Shown here piece after piece: positions 26,806 through 38,314 of a stretch of 64,000 nt of DNA; position 1 is the stretch's first letter, and the number at the start of each line of letters is the position of its first letter. The stretch spans positions 124,001 to 188,000 of the forward strand of contig NZ_MIKC01000012.1 in NCBI RefSeq assembly GCF_001730315.1, written 5' to 3'. Below the pieces are notes generated by a model. That model saw only the letters and a program-made list of their open reading frames with translations. It had not been told where the DNA came from and searched no databases. The position numbers and the translations under genes were made by a program. Source of the DNA: Enterococcus ureilyticus. Its GTDB lineage: Bacteria; Bacillota; Bacilli; Lactobacillales; Enterococcaceae.

Positions 26806-27438
26806 TTATTTAAGCGTGTCCTGAGCGCGATCTTGAATCAGCATTAGATCGTAACTGCCATCATATGAAATAAAAGATACATGATGAATATGCAGTGAAG
26901 AATCAATTTTTGGCAAATCAGTCATCAACCTTTTCGCAGCATCGAGTACAATTGCTGTAGTTTCACTTCCTTCAGGAGAAACTTGAAACGCGCCAGTAAT
27001 GATTTTGTCACTCTCAATTGTATCTGGTAATATCGTAACCGAATATTCATAGCGGCCAGTATCATTATTAAATGAATCGTTTGAAACGGTGTAGTGAGCA
27101 CCTGTTATTGGATAGTTGGCAGTAAGATAGCTTGTAAGGTCAAATGTTTGAGCTGCAGAGGGCGTATTTTCTGGACTATTCTCCATTTCAGATGCTTGCT
27201 CTGGTAAATTTACAGTTGCATCCATGTCAGTTGTTTGAGTAGTTGTGGTATCACTAGAAATACTTGTTTTTACTGATGAAATTTTACTCTTTTCTGTTTT
27301 TATTTTTTCAGAAGAAGCGGTAGTTTGTGCGGTACTTGTTGAAGAATCACTTGCCTCTTTTTTTGCTGTACTAGTTGGTTGCTTTGAACATCCAACTGTA
27401 AATAGGACCATTAATAGTAATACAACGGACTTTTTCAT
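26806..27438 (-). CDS. Lipoprotein of unknown function
   Basis: The 210-residue protein has a signal peptide and lipobox TVGC (C17), a linker rich in Ser, Thr and Lys to about residue 95, and a C-terminal domain (FDLTSYLTANYPITGAHY onward) not recognised. Its N-terminus is nearly the same in design as the next lipoprotein (MKKxxxLLxxxLxTVGCxKQ), suggesting the signal and linker of one was copied to the other. AAAGGTG precedes the ATG. Confidence 0.8.
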   Translation of the reverse strand: MKKSVVLLLMVLFTVGCSKQPTSTAKKEASDSSTSTAQTTASSEKIKTEKSKISSVKTSISSDTTTTQTTDMDATVNLPEQASEMENSPENTPSAAQTFDLTSYLTANYPITGAHYTVSNDSFNNDTGRYEYSVTILPDTIESDKIITGAFQVSPEGSETTAIVLDAAKRLMTDLPKIDSSLHIHHVSFISYDGSYDLMLIQDRAQDTLK

Positions 27439-27807
27439 TTTTTTACACCTTTCATAAATTTATTTTTGTTTGCCTAAACGAATAATAGCCGATGAATCAA
27501 AACAATTTTTCAGTTTTACTCCTATCTGTAACGTTTATGTAATAATTGCAATATAAAACATTTTTTCGTAACATAGAAAAGCGACTTCTTAATATTTTCT
27601 TAAGAAATAACTAAATTAGCTACATTCACAAGAATAAGAATCAATCGATAAGAAGAGAAAAGAATGAAATAAAGGTATGCTTGTCACACTCGTTTCGGTT
27701 CATTGCTTTTCCTTAAAGTTTTTCCAAAATCATCAAGTCTATACTTTCTTTTCTTCCTATAGAAAGTTATAATAAAAGGCGTATGATTTAAGGAAAAGGG
27801 ATGACGA
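27439..27807 (+). promoter_or_regulatory. Gene-free stretch with rodA promoter
   Basis: The 369-base divergent gap holds a likely promoter for the plus-strand gene: TTTCTT (27745-27750), 17 bases, TATAAT (27768-27773), with weak -35 agreement. A CTTTCT/AGAAAG dyad (27744-27766 region) lies between the boxes. Nothing else is recognised. Confidence 0.5.
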
Positions 27808-28992
27808 ATGAATAAAAATAAACTAATGCGTAATTTAGATAATAGAATTGATTATGGTGTGATCTTACCAGTATTCCTTCTTTCAATCATTGGGATACTG
27901 TCACTTTATGTAGCGTTGAGTAACGATCCAAATCGACCAGAGATCGGCAATATGCTGATGAAACAAGGGTTATGGTATTTAGTCGGCGGTGTTAGTATTG
28001 TGATTGTGATGAATTTTAGTTCTAAATTACTTTGGCGATTGACTCCGATTTTTTATGTGATAGGTCTGATCATGATGGGCTTGCTTTTGAAATTTTATGA
28101 TCCCTTTCTAGAATCCCAAACAGGTTCTAAAAACTGGATCAGTATCGGCGGAACAACTTTCCAGCCTTCGGAATTGATGAAGGTCGCTTTTATTTTGATG
28201 TTGGCCTATGTGGTAACGATGCATAATGTAAAAAACGTCAATCGGACGATAAAATCTGATTTTTGGTTGATTGGTAAAATGATGCTAGTTACACTACCGG
28301 TGATCATCCTCATTTTACTACAAGATGATTTTGGGACGATGTTAGTCTTTTTAGCTATTTTTGGCGGCGTATTTTTAATGTCTGGAATTTCTTGGAAGAT
28401 TATTTTACCAACCTTTCTAGCTGCTATTTTGATAGGCGCTGGGACTATTTACTTGGTAACAACTACTACTGGTCGTGAATTCTTGTATTCTGTGGGATTT
28501 AAACCGTATCAGTTTGACCGGATCGATTTGTGGATGAACCCGTTTCATCATGATCCAGACCGCTCCTTCCAACCGGCATTGGCCATTACTGCTATCGGTT
28601 CCGGCGGTCTGCTTGGAAAAGGATTCAATGTCAGTGATGTTTACGTTCCTGTTAGAGAATCAGATATGATTTTCACAGTGGTTGGCGAAAACTTTGGTTT
28701 TATTGGCGGCTGCTTTATCATTCTGTTATACTTTATTTTGATTTACCGTATGATTCGTGTTTGCTTTGAGACCAACAATGAGTTTTATGCCTACATTGCA
28801 ACTGGGATCATCATGATGATTCTATTCCACGTATTTGAAAATATAGGAGCGAATATTGGACTTCTACCATTAACAGGGATTCCATTACCATTTATTAGCC
28901 AAGGTGGCTCCTCGATTTTAGGGAATATGATAGGTGTAGGCCTGATCATGTCGATGAAATATCAAAAAGAAGCAACTATTGAAGAATATTAA
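27808..28992 (+). CDS. rodA: FtsW/RodA/SpoVE-family peptidoglycan glycosyltransferase (RodA-like)
   Basis: The 394-residue protein has about ten membrane segments and SEDS-family landmarks: GSKNWISIGGTTFQPSE in the middle, QDDFGTMLV, and LPLTGIPLPFISQGGSS near the end. SEDS proteins polymerise lipid II glycan strands together with a class B penicillin-binding protein. RodA (elongation) rather than FtsW is inferred from its stand-alone context. The next gene starts 18 bases after its stop. Confidence 0.9.
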   Translation: MNKNKLMRNLDNRIDYGVILPVFLLSIIGILSLYVALSNDPNRPEIGNMLMKQGLWYLVGGVSIVIVMNFSSKLLWRLTPIFYVIGLIMMGLLLKFYDPFLESQTGSKNWISIGGTTFQPSELMKVAFILMLAYVVTMHNVKNVNRTIKSDFWLIGKMMLVTLPVIILILLQDDFGTMLVFLAIFGGVFLMSGISWKIILPTFLAAILIGAGTIYLVTTTTGREFLYSVGFKPYQFDRIDLWMNPFHHDPDRSFQPALAITAIGSGGLLGKGFNVSDVYVPVRESDMIFTVVGENFGFIGGCFIILLYFILIYRMIRVCFETNNEFYAYIATGIIMMILFHVFENIGANIGLLPLTGIPLPFISQGGSSILGNMIGVGLIMSMKYQKEATIEEY

Positions 28993-29010
28993 ATGAAAGA
29001 AGGCGGTAAA

Positions 29011-29367
29011 ATGTACACATTTTTCTGGTATCCAAAATGTTCAACTTGTAAGAAAGCAAAGGTCTGGTTAGATGAGCGTCAAGTACCCTATGAAACGATC
29101 GATATGATCGAAAATCCACCCACTGCAAAACAATTGGCAAGCTGGATGGAGCAAAGTGATTTACCGATTCGCCGTTTCTTTAATACAAGTGGAATTCGTT
29201 ATAGAGAGCAAGGCTTAAAAGATAAGGTCAATGAGTTTTCGATCAAAGAAGCTAGTGAGTTATTAGCAACTGATGGCATGTTGATCAAACGTCCGATTTT
29301 TGTTAAAGGTTATCAATTTTTAGCAAACGGATTTAAAGAATCTGATTATGAAGGAGCTATTAAATAA
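29011..29367 (+). CDS. ArsC/Spx-family thioredoxin-fold protein
   Basis: The 118-residue protein begins MYTFFWYPKCSTCKKAKVWLD, with a CxxC motif at residues 10-13 in the ArsC/Spx arrangement, and continues with IRRFFNTSGIRYRE and LIKRPIFV, as in the YffB/Spx/MgsR-like group. It may be a thiol-reductase-like or regulatory protein; arsenate reduction is not supported by context. The start at 29011 follows GAAGGCGG. It overlaps the next gene by one base (TAATG). Confidence 0.82.
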   Translation: MYTFFWYPKCSTCKKAKVWLDERQVPYETIDMIENPPTAKQLASWMEQSDLPIRRFFNTSGIRYREQGLKDKVNEFSIKEASELLATDGMLIKRPIFVKGYQFLANGFKESDYEGAIK

Positions 29368-29696
29368 TGTCTGAAGAAATCAAGATTATTGATAGTTTAT
29401 GGGTTTTAAAAACAGCTGAAGGGTATAAAATCGGTTTAACGAATGATGCGCAAGAAGATTTAGGTACGATCACCTTTGCTACAATGCCTAAAGTTGGTCA
29501 ACGCCTTGTAAAAGGGGACTCTTTAATAGAGTTAGAAGCTGAAAAGGCGGTCAGTGAATTTAGTTCACCAATCAGTGGTACGATTTCAGCAATCAATGTG
29601 GCTGCTGAACAAGACCCAAGTGTCCTAGACGACGCAGATCAAACCAAAGCATGGATCGCTGTTTTAACAGATGTAGATGGAACAGAGTTGCAATAA
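29367..29696 (+). CDS. gcvH: Glycine cleavage H-like lipoyl carrier protein
   Basis: The 109-residue protein has the H-protein fold with the lipoyl-lysine loop LIELEAEKAVSEFSSPISG (lysine near residue 59). No gcvT or gcvP gene is near. In many Firmicutes a stand-alone H protein serves as a relay for lipoate transfer to other enzymes. The upstream ArsC/Spx-like gene is translationally coupled. The C-terminus (WIAVLTDVDGTELQ) is shorter than that of full H proteins, fitting the GcvH-like group. Confidence 0.85.
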   Translation: MSEEIKIIDSLWVLKTAEGYKIGLTNDAQEDLGTITFATMPKVGQRLVKGDSLIELEAEKAVSEFSSPISGTISAINVAAEQDPSVLDDADQTKAWIAVLTDVDGTELQ

Positions 29697-29708
29697 GATT
29701 AAAAATGA

Positions 29709-29737
29709 TTGACAAGCGATTTGGATGTTGCTATAAT
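29709..29737 (+). promoter_or_regulatory. Promoter of the metNIQ operon
   Basis: TTGACA (29709-29714), 17 bases, TATAAT (29732-29737): a consensus sigma-A promoter driving the T-box leader. Confidence 0.95.
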
Positions 29738-29743
29738 TTCATC

Positions 29744-30026
29744 AATATAAAGTAAAAGCTTTGAAAAGAAGAGTACGTATCAAAAGTGTTTTAAGAGAGC
29801 CCTGTTCGCTGAAAATGGGCAACATGATTGAAATGGAAGATGGTCTTTGAGCGGAATAAGCGAGCGGATGTGAACTTACTACGGGAGTGCCCGTTACAGC
29901 ACCACAGTATTTGAAATTTTGTACTGTATAAGGCTATTATTGTGAGATAATGGTAAATCAAGGTGGTAACACGAAAGACAGGCTTTCGTCCTTTGTCAGT
30001 TTAGTGACGAAGGACGGAGGCTTTTT
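29744..30026 (+). promoter_or_regulatory. T-box riboswitch (probably tRNA-Met-sensing) before metNIQ
   Basis: The leader has the T-box core AAGGTGGTAACACG (29960-29973), followed by a terminator helix pairing 29981-29997 with 30006-30023 and a T-run. The upstream part contains an AGAGAG-type bulge (near 29789) and, on the 3' side of stem I, GAAATGGAAGATGG with ATG triplets that can serve as the Met specifier. Uncharged tRNA would favour the antiterminator. The downstream methionine transporter genes support tRNA-Met as ligand. Confidence 0.88.
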
Positions 30027-30192
30027 GCATGTTCAACATCAGTTTACAAAGTATACTGATGTTGAACAGTACTTGGCGAACGAAGTGAGAGAAGTTTCCG
30101 TATTAGTGAATCACCATCAAGTTATCACGTCAATAAAGGGTAGAAGAGTAGCACAAGAAATGATCGACGCAGTTGGCAAAATAAAAGAATGA
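30025..30192 (+). CDS. Possible 55-residue protein between T-box and metN
   Basis: An open frame starts at TTG 30025, inside the T-run of the T-box terminator, with GGAGG (30016-30020) in the terminator stem as a close ribosome site. The sequence is protein-like (YTDVEQYLANEVREVSVLV; RRVAQEMIDAVGKIKE). An ORF extending further upstream to 29950 would be T-box RNA and is not real. If translated, its ribosome site would be open only when the terminator does not form. Existence is uncertain. Confidence 0.4.
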   Translation: MHVQHQFTKYTDVEQYLANEVREVSVLVNHHQVITSIKGRRVAQEMIDAVGKIKE

Positions 30193-30275
30193 ACCTGCGG
30201 ATTATCATACAACATAGTGCAAACCATGTAGTATAATAAAAATGAAGTAAAACCAAAGAAAGCGGAGGGGAAAAA

Positions 30276-31313
30276 ATGCCTCTAATCGAATTGCAACAAG
30301 TACAAAAACAATTTTCCGGTAAAAATGGACAAGTTACAGCGGTGAAAGATGTTTCTCTATCTGTCGAACAAGGTGATATCTACGGCATCGTTGGGTATTC
30401 TGGAGCTGGTAAGAGTACCTTAGTTCGTTTATTAAACGGTTTAGAATTACCTACTCAAGGTGAAGTGATTATTCAAGGAAAAAACATTGCGCAACTGACG
30501 AATAAAGGTCTGCGCCAGTTTCGTAAAAAAATTGGGATGATTTTTCAGCATTTCAATTTATTATGGTCAAGAACTATTTTAGAAAATATTATGTTACCGT
30601 TAGAGTTAGCCAATGTGCCAAAACAAGTTAGAAAAGAACGGGCACAAGAACTTTTAGATTTAGTTGGCTTAAAAGGACGTGGAGATGCCTATCCTAGCCA
30701 ACTATCTGGAGGACAAAAGCAGCGTGTGGGGATTGCTAGAGCATTAGCCAATAATCCAGAAATTCTGTTATGTGACGAAGCGACCAGTGCACTTGATCCG
30801 CAGACGACTGATGAAGTGTTAGATTTACTTTTAGAAATCAATCAAACCCTAAATCTAACAATTGTTTTGATCACTCATGAAATGCATGTGATCCGTAAAA
30901 TCTGTAACAAAGTAGCTGTAATGGAACTTGGTCAAATCGTTGAAGAAGGAGACGTTTTAGAAGTCTTTAGACAGCCAAAACAGGCGGTTACAAAGCGTTT
31001 TGTTCAACAAGAGTTAGAGCCGAAAGAAGATACAGAAGAACTATTGCAAGAATTGATCAAGGAAAATCCAGCAGGTCTTGTAGCAACTCTTCAATTTAGT
31101 GGGGATAATGCCAATGAGCCAGTTATCTCTCAAGCAATTCGTAAGTTTGATGTGGATATCAATGTCGTTCAAGGACAGGTTCAACAAGCCAAAGAAGGTG
31201 CTTTTGGTTCTTTGACTGTGATGATCACTGGCACAAAAGATGAAGTGGAAAAAACATTGACCTTCTTTACAGAAAAAGAAGTAGTTTTGGAGGTGATTCA
31301 CGATGGCAAATGA
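30276..31313 (+). CDS. metN: Methionine ABC transporter, ATP-binding protein
   Basis: The 345-residue ATPase has Walker A GYSGAGKST near residue 38, signature LSGGQKQRVGIARAL, Walker B LLCDEATSALD and a C-terminal NIL domain (from about residue 265) that binds methionine and inhibits transport in this family. It powers uptake of methionine. AGCGGAGGGG precedes the ATG. It overlaps metI by 11 bases. Confidence 0.95.
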   Translation: MPLIELQQVQKQFSGKNGQVTAVKDVSLSVEQGDIYGIVGYSGAGKSTLVRLLNGLELPTQGEVIIQGKNIAQLTNKGLRQFRKKIGMIFQHFNLLWSRTILENIMLPLELANVPKQVRKERAQELLDLVGLKGRGDAYPSQLSGGQKQRVGIARALANNPEILLCDEATSALDPQTTDEVLDLLLEINQTLNLTIVLITHEMHVIRKICNKVAVMELGQIVEEGDVLEVFRQPKQAVTKRFVQQELEPKEDTEELLQELIKENPAGLVATLQFSGDNANEPVISQAIRKFDVDINVVQGQVQQAKEGAFGSLTVMITGTKDEVEKTLTFFTEKEVVLEVIHDGK

Positions 31314-31992
31314 AACCTTTGTTGAGAAGTATTTAGACTTTAGTCGAGTGAATCCAGAATCAATGCAACAGGCGGCGATCGATACGTTATTCATGACAAT
31401 CGTTGCAATGGTTTTTGTTATTATTATTGGTTTTTTATTAGGGTTACTGCTTTATAGTTTAAGTCGAAATTCATCACCTTATGCTAAAGTTTGTTATAGT
31501 ATTTTATCAGTGGTCAGCAATATATTTCGTTCGATTCCTTATATCGTATTGATCATTTTATTGATGGACTTTTCAAGAAAACTGGTTGGTACGGGGATTG
31601 GTGCCAAAGCAGCGATTCCTTCGTTGATCGTATCGGCTGCCCCTTTTTATGCTCGTTTAGTTGAAATTGCATTTCGTGAAGTTGACAGTGGTGTGTTGGA
31701 AGCAGCAGACGCCATGGGTGCTTCTAGAATTCAGAAAATCTTTAAAGTGCTCATTCCTGAAAGTACCCCAGCGTTACTATCGGGTGTGACGCTTACAACA
31801 ATCACGATGATCGGTTTTACCGCTATGGCGGGGATCATAGGCGGCGGCGGTCTTGGTGGTTTAGCTTACCAAGAAGGCTTTAGCCGCAACAATAATACAG
31901 TTACATTGGTTGCTACAGTTTTAATCTTGGTTATTGTGTTTATTATTCAATTTGTTGGGGATCAACTAGTGAAACGTTCTGACAAACGATAA
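31303..31992 (+). CDS. metI: Methionine ABC transporter, permease
   Basis: The 229-residue permease has five membrane segments and the EAA loop (EAADAMGASRIQKIFKVLIPE) that docks on MetN. Its start lies inside the end of metN with a GGAGG site. It forms the channel of the methionine importer with metN and metQ. Confidence 0.95.
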   Translation: MANETFVEKYLDFSRVNPESMQQAAIDTLFMTIVAMVFVIIIGFLLGLLLYSLSRNSSPYAKVCYSILSVVSNIFRSIPYIVLIILLMDFSRKLVGTGIGAKAAIPSLIVSAAPFYARLVEIAFREVDSGVLEAADAMGASRIQKIFKVLIPESTPALLSGVTLTTITMIGFTAMAGIIGGGGLGGLAYQEGFSRNNNTVTLVATVLILVIVFIIQFVGDQLVKRSDKR

Positions 31993-32025
31993 ACAATCAA
32001 ATAGAAAATATTGGAGGAAGTAAGT

Positions 32026-32877
32026 ATGAAAAAGAAATTATTCGGTTTAGCAGCGCTAGCAGTTGTCACTTTAGGATTAGTTGCATGTGGTGGTGGAAAT
32101 AGTAAAACAGATGATAGCAAAGTCTCAGGTGCTGACAAAGATTCTTCTGTTCTAAAGGTAGGCGCATCTGCATCACCTCATGCGGAAATTTTGGAACAAG
32201 TAAAACCAATTCTAAAAAAAGAAGGTATTGATTTAGAAATCGTTCAATTCGATGATTACATCTTACCTAACAAAAATTTAGCGGAAGGGGATATCGATGC
32301 CAACTATTTCCAGCATATCCCTTACTTTAATTTACAAGTGAAAGAAAACAACTATGATTTTGCGAATGCTGGCGGTATCCATATTGAACCAATGGGCTTA
32401 TATTCAAAACGGATTAAAGATATCAAGGATTTGAAAGATGGTGCAACAATCATTACATCAAATTCAGAATCTGATTGGGGTCGAATTATCACAATTTTAC
32501 AAGATGCTGATTTAGTAACTGTAAAAGATGGCGTTGATTTAGAAACTGCAACCTTTGAAGATATTGACAAGAATCCTAAAAATTTGAAATTTATTCATAA
32601 CATTAATCCAGAGGTGTTAACCACAACGTATAATAACGATGAAGCTGATCTTGTAGCGATTAATGCTAACTTTGCCTATAGTGCAGGCTTAAATCCATTG
32701 AAAGACTCTGTATTGTTGGAAAAAGATAATTCACCATATGTCAATATCGTGGCTGTTCGTTCCGAAGATAAAGAGAGTGATAAAATCAAAAAATTAGTTG
32801 ATGCATTACACAGTAAAGAAATCCAAGATTGGATCCTTGAAAAATGGGATGGATCAGTAAAACCTGTTGAAAAATAA
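32026..32877 (+). CDS. metQ: Methionine-binding lipoprotein
   Basis: The 283-residue NlpA/MetQ-family protein has a lipobox LVAC (C21) and the family start KVGASASPHAEILEQ. It delivers D- or L-methionine to MetNI at the outer membrane face. The ATG at 32026 follows TTGGAGGAAG. This is the last gene under T-box control; a long hairpin element follows. Confidence 0.95.
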   Translation: MKKKLFGLAALAVVTLGLVACGGGNSKTDDSKVSGADKDSSVLKVGASASPHAEILEQVKPILKKEGIDLEIVQFDDYILPNKNLAEGDIDANYFQHIPYFNLQVKENNYDFANAGGIHIEPMGLYSKRIKDIKDLKDGATIITSNSESDWGRIITILQDADLVTVKDGVDLETATFEDIDKNPKNLKFIHNINPEVLTTTYNNDEADLVAINANFAYSAGLNPLKDSVLLEKDNSPYVNIVAVRSEDKESDKIKKLVDALHSKEIQDWILEKWDGSVKPVEK

Positions 32878-32886
32878 ACTATTGAA

Positions 32887-33065
32887 AGAGGATGGGACAG
32901 AAGTGTTAAACCCCGAGAAATAAGAGGGAATTCACGAAAATTGTTCTTCAAATTTTTGTGAATTTCAGCTTATTTCCGAAGGGGTTGCGTCTGCTCCCAC
33001 CGTTTATCCGGATTCCACGTGAGCGGGATATGACTCGAAGAGTTATGTCCCACTCACTTTTTTTG
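32887..33065 (+). repeat. Large intergenic hairpin element with terminator, likely a dispersed enterococcal repeat
   Basis: The element starts GAGGATGGGACAGAAGTGT and ends GTTATGTCCCACTCACTTTTTTTG, so its ends pair (GGGACA with TGTCCC). Inside, AATTCACGAAAA pairs with TTTTTGTGAATTT, and AATAAGAGG with related bases. The last hairpin (GAGCGGGATATGACT with AGTTATGTCCCACTC) plus a seven-T run acts as a terminator for metNIQ. Such GGGACAGAA...TGTCCC elements recur between genes in enterococci as I remember them. The rest of the 32878-33220 gap is AT-rich with a further hairpin. Confidence 0.6.
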
Positions 33066-33134
33066 TATTTTAATTATCTGCTGATTTGAAATTATATTAA
33101 TTTATGTTGAAGTTAAATAAAGTTTAATAAATAG

Positions 33135-33186
33135 AAAAGTAGAACTGACTCTCAATAGAAGACAATTCTACTTATTTTAACATGGC
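33135..33186. terminator. Probable terminator downstream of hemH
   Basis: AAGTAGAA (33137-33144) pairs with TTCTACTT (33176-33183), with extra pairs inside. On the minus strand it lies about 35 bases after the hemH stop and is followed by a T-rich tail. Confidence 0.6.
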
Positions 33187-33220
33187 AAACAATAAGAGAT
33201 TATTTTGATTTGAGTAATAT

Positions 33221-34168
33221 TTAGCGTTGTTTTACAAGTTTTTCCAGAATATCTGCAAACGTTGGATCGGCATTAAATGGATGGATATAATGGAAATACT
33301 CTCCGCCATGCGCCATAAAATAACCATAATTTTCCTCTTCGATTTCTTCGACTGTTTCTAAACAATCAGAAACAAAACCAGGAGTCAGGATCAAAATATT
33401 TTTAGCACCTTGTTTAGGAAGTTCTTTTAACGTTTGGTCTGTCGCTGGTGTCAGCCATTCAGCTGGTCCAAATTTTGATTGAAATGTACTGATAAAAGGA
33501 ACATCGCCAACCAGTTTCATTACAGCTTGAGTTGTCTGTTCACAGTGTTCTAAATAATGGTCGCCTTTTTCAATATAAGACACCGGAATGCCGTGATAAG
33601 AGAAAACAATCTTATCAATCTTTTTTTTAGATAACGCTTGTTTGATTAGATTCGCTAAAGCTTCAATATATAAAGGCTCATCATAAAAAGACTGAATAAA
33701 ATGCAAAGTAGGAATTGCTTGAGCTTTCAAATAAAATTTAGCAACTTCATCAAAAATAGGTGCTGTGGTAGTGGTTGAATATTGTGGATATAATGGAATG
33801 ATCGTTAAATCAGTAACACCAAGATCGTGCATTTCTTTTAGTACTTCTGGGATCAAAGGCTTACTGTAAGACATTGCATACCGCACAATACGATCTGGAA
33901 AACGCGCTTGCAATTGATTGGTCTGTGATCGAGTAAAGATAAGTAAAGGAGAACCCGCTTCTTGCCAAATTTGTTGGTATAAAGCAGCTGATTTTTTTGG
34001 TCTCGTTCGTAGAATGATCCCATATAAAACCGGTAGCCAGATCAAACGGTTCATGTCAATAACACGTTTATCTCCTAAAAAGCGTTTAAGATAAGCTCGA
34101 ACTTCCTTGGTTTCTGGTTTATCTGGTGTACCAAGATTAACGATAATGATTCCTTTTTTAGACATTGA
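33221..34168 (-). CDS. hemH: Ferrochelatase (coproporphyrin/protoporphyrin ferrochelatase)
   Basis: The 315-residue protein matches HemH/CpfC: VNLGTPDKPE at the N-terminus, the catalytic histidine in FSYHGIP and the acidic metal-binding segment ETVEEIEEE near the C-terminus. It inserts Fe2+ into a porphyrin. No other heme biosynthesis gene is in the window; enterococci are known not to make heme de novo, so it may act on imported porphyrins. ATG 34168 (MSKKG) has AAGGAAGG upstream; the frame extends five codons to a TTG. Confidence 0.93.
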   Translation of the reverse strand, partial: SMSKKGIIIVNLGTPDKPETKEVRAYLKRFLGDKRVIDMNRLIWLPVLYGIILRTRPKKSAALYQQIWQEAGSPLLIFTRSQTNQLQARFPDRIVRYAMSYSKPLIPEVLKEMHDLGVTDLTIIPLYPQYSTTTTAPIFDEVAKFYLKAQAIPTLHFIQSFYDEPLYIEALANLIKQALSKKKIDKIVFSYHGIPVSYIEKGDHYLEHCEQTTQAVMKLVGDVPFISTFQSKFGPAEWLTPATDQTLKELPKQGAKNILILTPGFVSDCLETVEEIEEENYGYFMAHGGEYFHYIHPFNADPTFADILEKLVKQR

Positions 34169-34504
34169 AAAACCTTCCTTCAAATGGCTGGAACAAAGTA
34201 ATTTTTGTTCTAGTTAAAAATTTCCTGAAATCGTTGTAAATTATCTCACAAAGGTTGAGGGAAATCAAAACTTTTTAGGTTGTTAGTAGTCAATAGTTCA
34301 TCAAGTATAGCCGAGAAAAGACTATAAAAATGAGAAAGGAAAAGAATAACCATTTTAGAAAGATTCTAATTAAGTCCATTTTTTCACAAAGAAAACCTAG
34401 ACTAAATAAGAATTATTCTAGTAAAGAGATTGCTTATCATTCTCAATTAGGATAAAATGAATGAGAACGATAAAATAATTATTTTAAGTTGGAGGGAATT
34501 GTAA
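34169..34504 (+). promoter_or_regulatory. suf operon promoter with split inverted repeat, in a divergent gap
   Basis: TTGCTT (34430-34435), 17 bases and TAAAAT (34453-34458) form the likely suf promoter. TTATCATTCTCA (34434-34445) and TGAGAACGATAA (34462-34473) are inverted copies with one mismatch, placed over the -35/spacer and just after the -10, which suggests repression by a metal or redox regulator such as a Fur-family protein. The regulator is inferred. The left 250 bases hold nothing recognised except, presumably, the hemH promoter. Confidence 0.6.
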
Positions 34505-35275
34505 ATGTCCGTTTTAGAAATTAAAAATTTACACGTATCAATCGAAGATAAAAAGATTTTAAAAGGGGTTAACCTGACGATGAAAACAGGTGAAATCCAC
34601 GCAATCATGGGGCCAAACGGAACAGGTAAATCAACTTTATCTGCGGCGATCATGGGAAATCCTAATTACGAAGTCACAGAAGGTGAAATCTTGTTTGACG
34701 GCGAAAATGTCTTAGATCTTGAAGTGGACGAACGTGCTCGTTTAGGTTTATTCCTTGCCATGCAATACCCAAGTGAAATTCCAGGAATCACCAATGCTGA
34801 ATTCATGCGTGCGGCAATCAACGCCAAACGTGATGAAGACGATAAAATTTCAGTGATGGAATTCATCAAAAAATTAGACAAAAAAATGGACCTTTTAAAT
34901 ATGCCAGAAGAAATGGCTGAACGTTACTTGAACGAAGGCTTCTCTGGTGGGGAAAAGAAACGAAATGAAATCCTACAATTATTGATGTTAGAACCAACAT
35001 TTGCAATCTTAGATGAAATCGATTCTGGTCTAGATATCGATGCATTAAAAGTTGTTTCAAAAGGCGTAAACGAAATGCGCGGGGAAAACTTTGGCGCCTT
35101 GATCATCACCCACTACCAACGTCTATTGAACTACATCACACCAGATGTGGTGCATATCATGATGGAAGGCCGTGTGGTGAAAACTGGCGGTGCTGAACTT
35201 GCCAAACGTTTAGAAGCAGAAGGCTATGCAGGAATCAGCCAAGAATTAGGTATTGAATTTAAAGAAGAAGCATAA
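34505..35275 (+). CDS. sufC: FeS assembly ATPase SufC
   Basis: The 256-residue ABC-type ATPase has Walker A GPNGTGKS (residues 36-43), the SufC-type signature GFSGGEKKRNEI and Walker B FAILDEIDSGLDID. It works with SufB and SufD in the scaffold complex for iron-sulfur cluster assembly. It starts the sufCDSUB operon; TTGGAGGG precedes the ATG and sufD begins 14 bases after its stop. Confidence 0.97.
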   Translation: MSVLEIKNLHVSIEDKKILKGVNLTMKTGEIHAIMGPNGTGKSTLSAAIMGNPNYEVTEGEILFDGENVLDLEVDERARLGLFLAMQYPSEIPGITNAEFMRAAINAKRDEDDKISVMEFIKKLDKKMDLLNMPEEMAERYLNEGFSGGEKKRNEILQLLMLEPTFAILDEIDSGLDIDALKVVSKGVNEMRGENFGALIITHYQRLLNYITPDVVHIMMEGRVVKTGGAELAKRLEAEGYAGISQELGIEFKEEA

Positions 35276-35289
35276 GGAGGACAAGATAA

Positions 35290-38262
<2,973 letters not shown>

Positions 38263-38314
38263 AAATAAATTGAAGCGGTGAGAAATCAGACTGATTTTCA
38301 AACTAAGTAATCAG

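Noticed and set aside
29011-29367. Arsenate reductase of an ars operon
   Set aside because: No arsR, arsB or arsA nearby; the sequence fits the broader ArsC/Spx/YffB family.
29950-30024. Upstream part of an open frame running into the small ORF before metN
   Set aside because: These bases are the T-box core and terminator; coding there is accidental.
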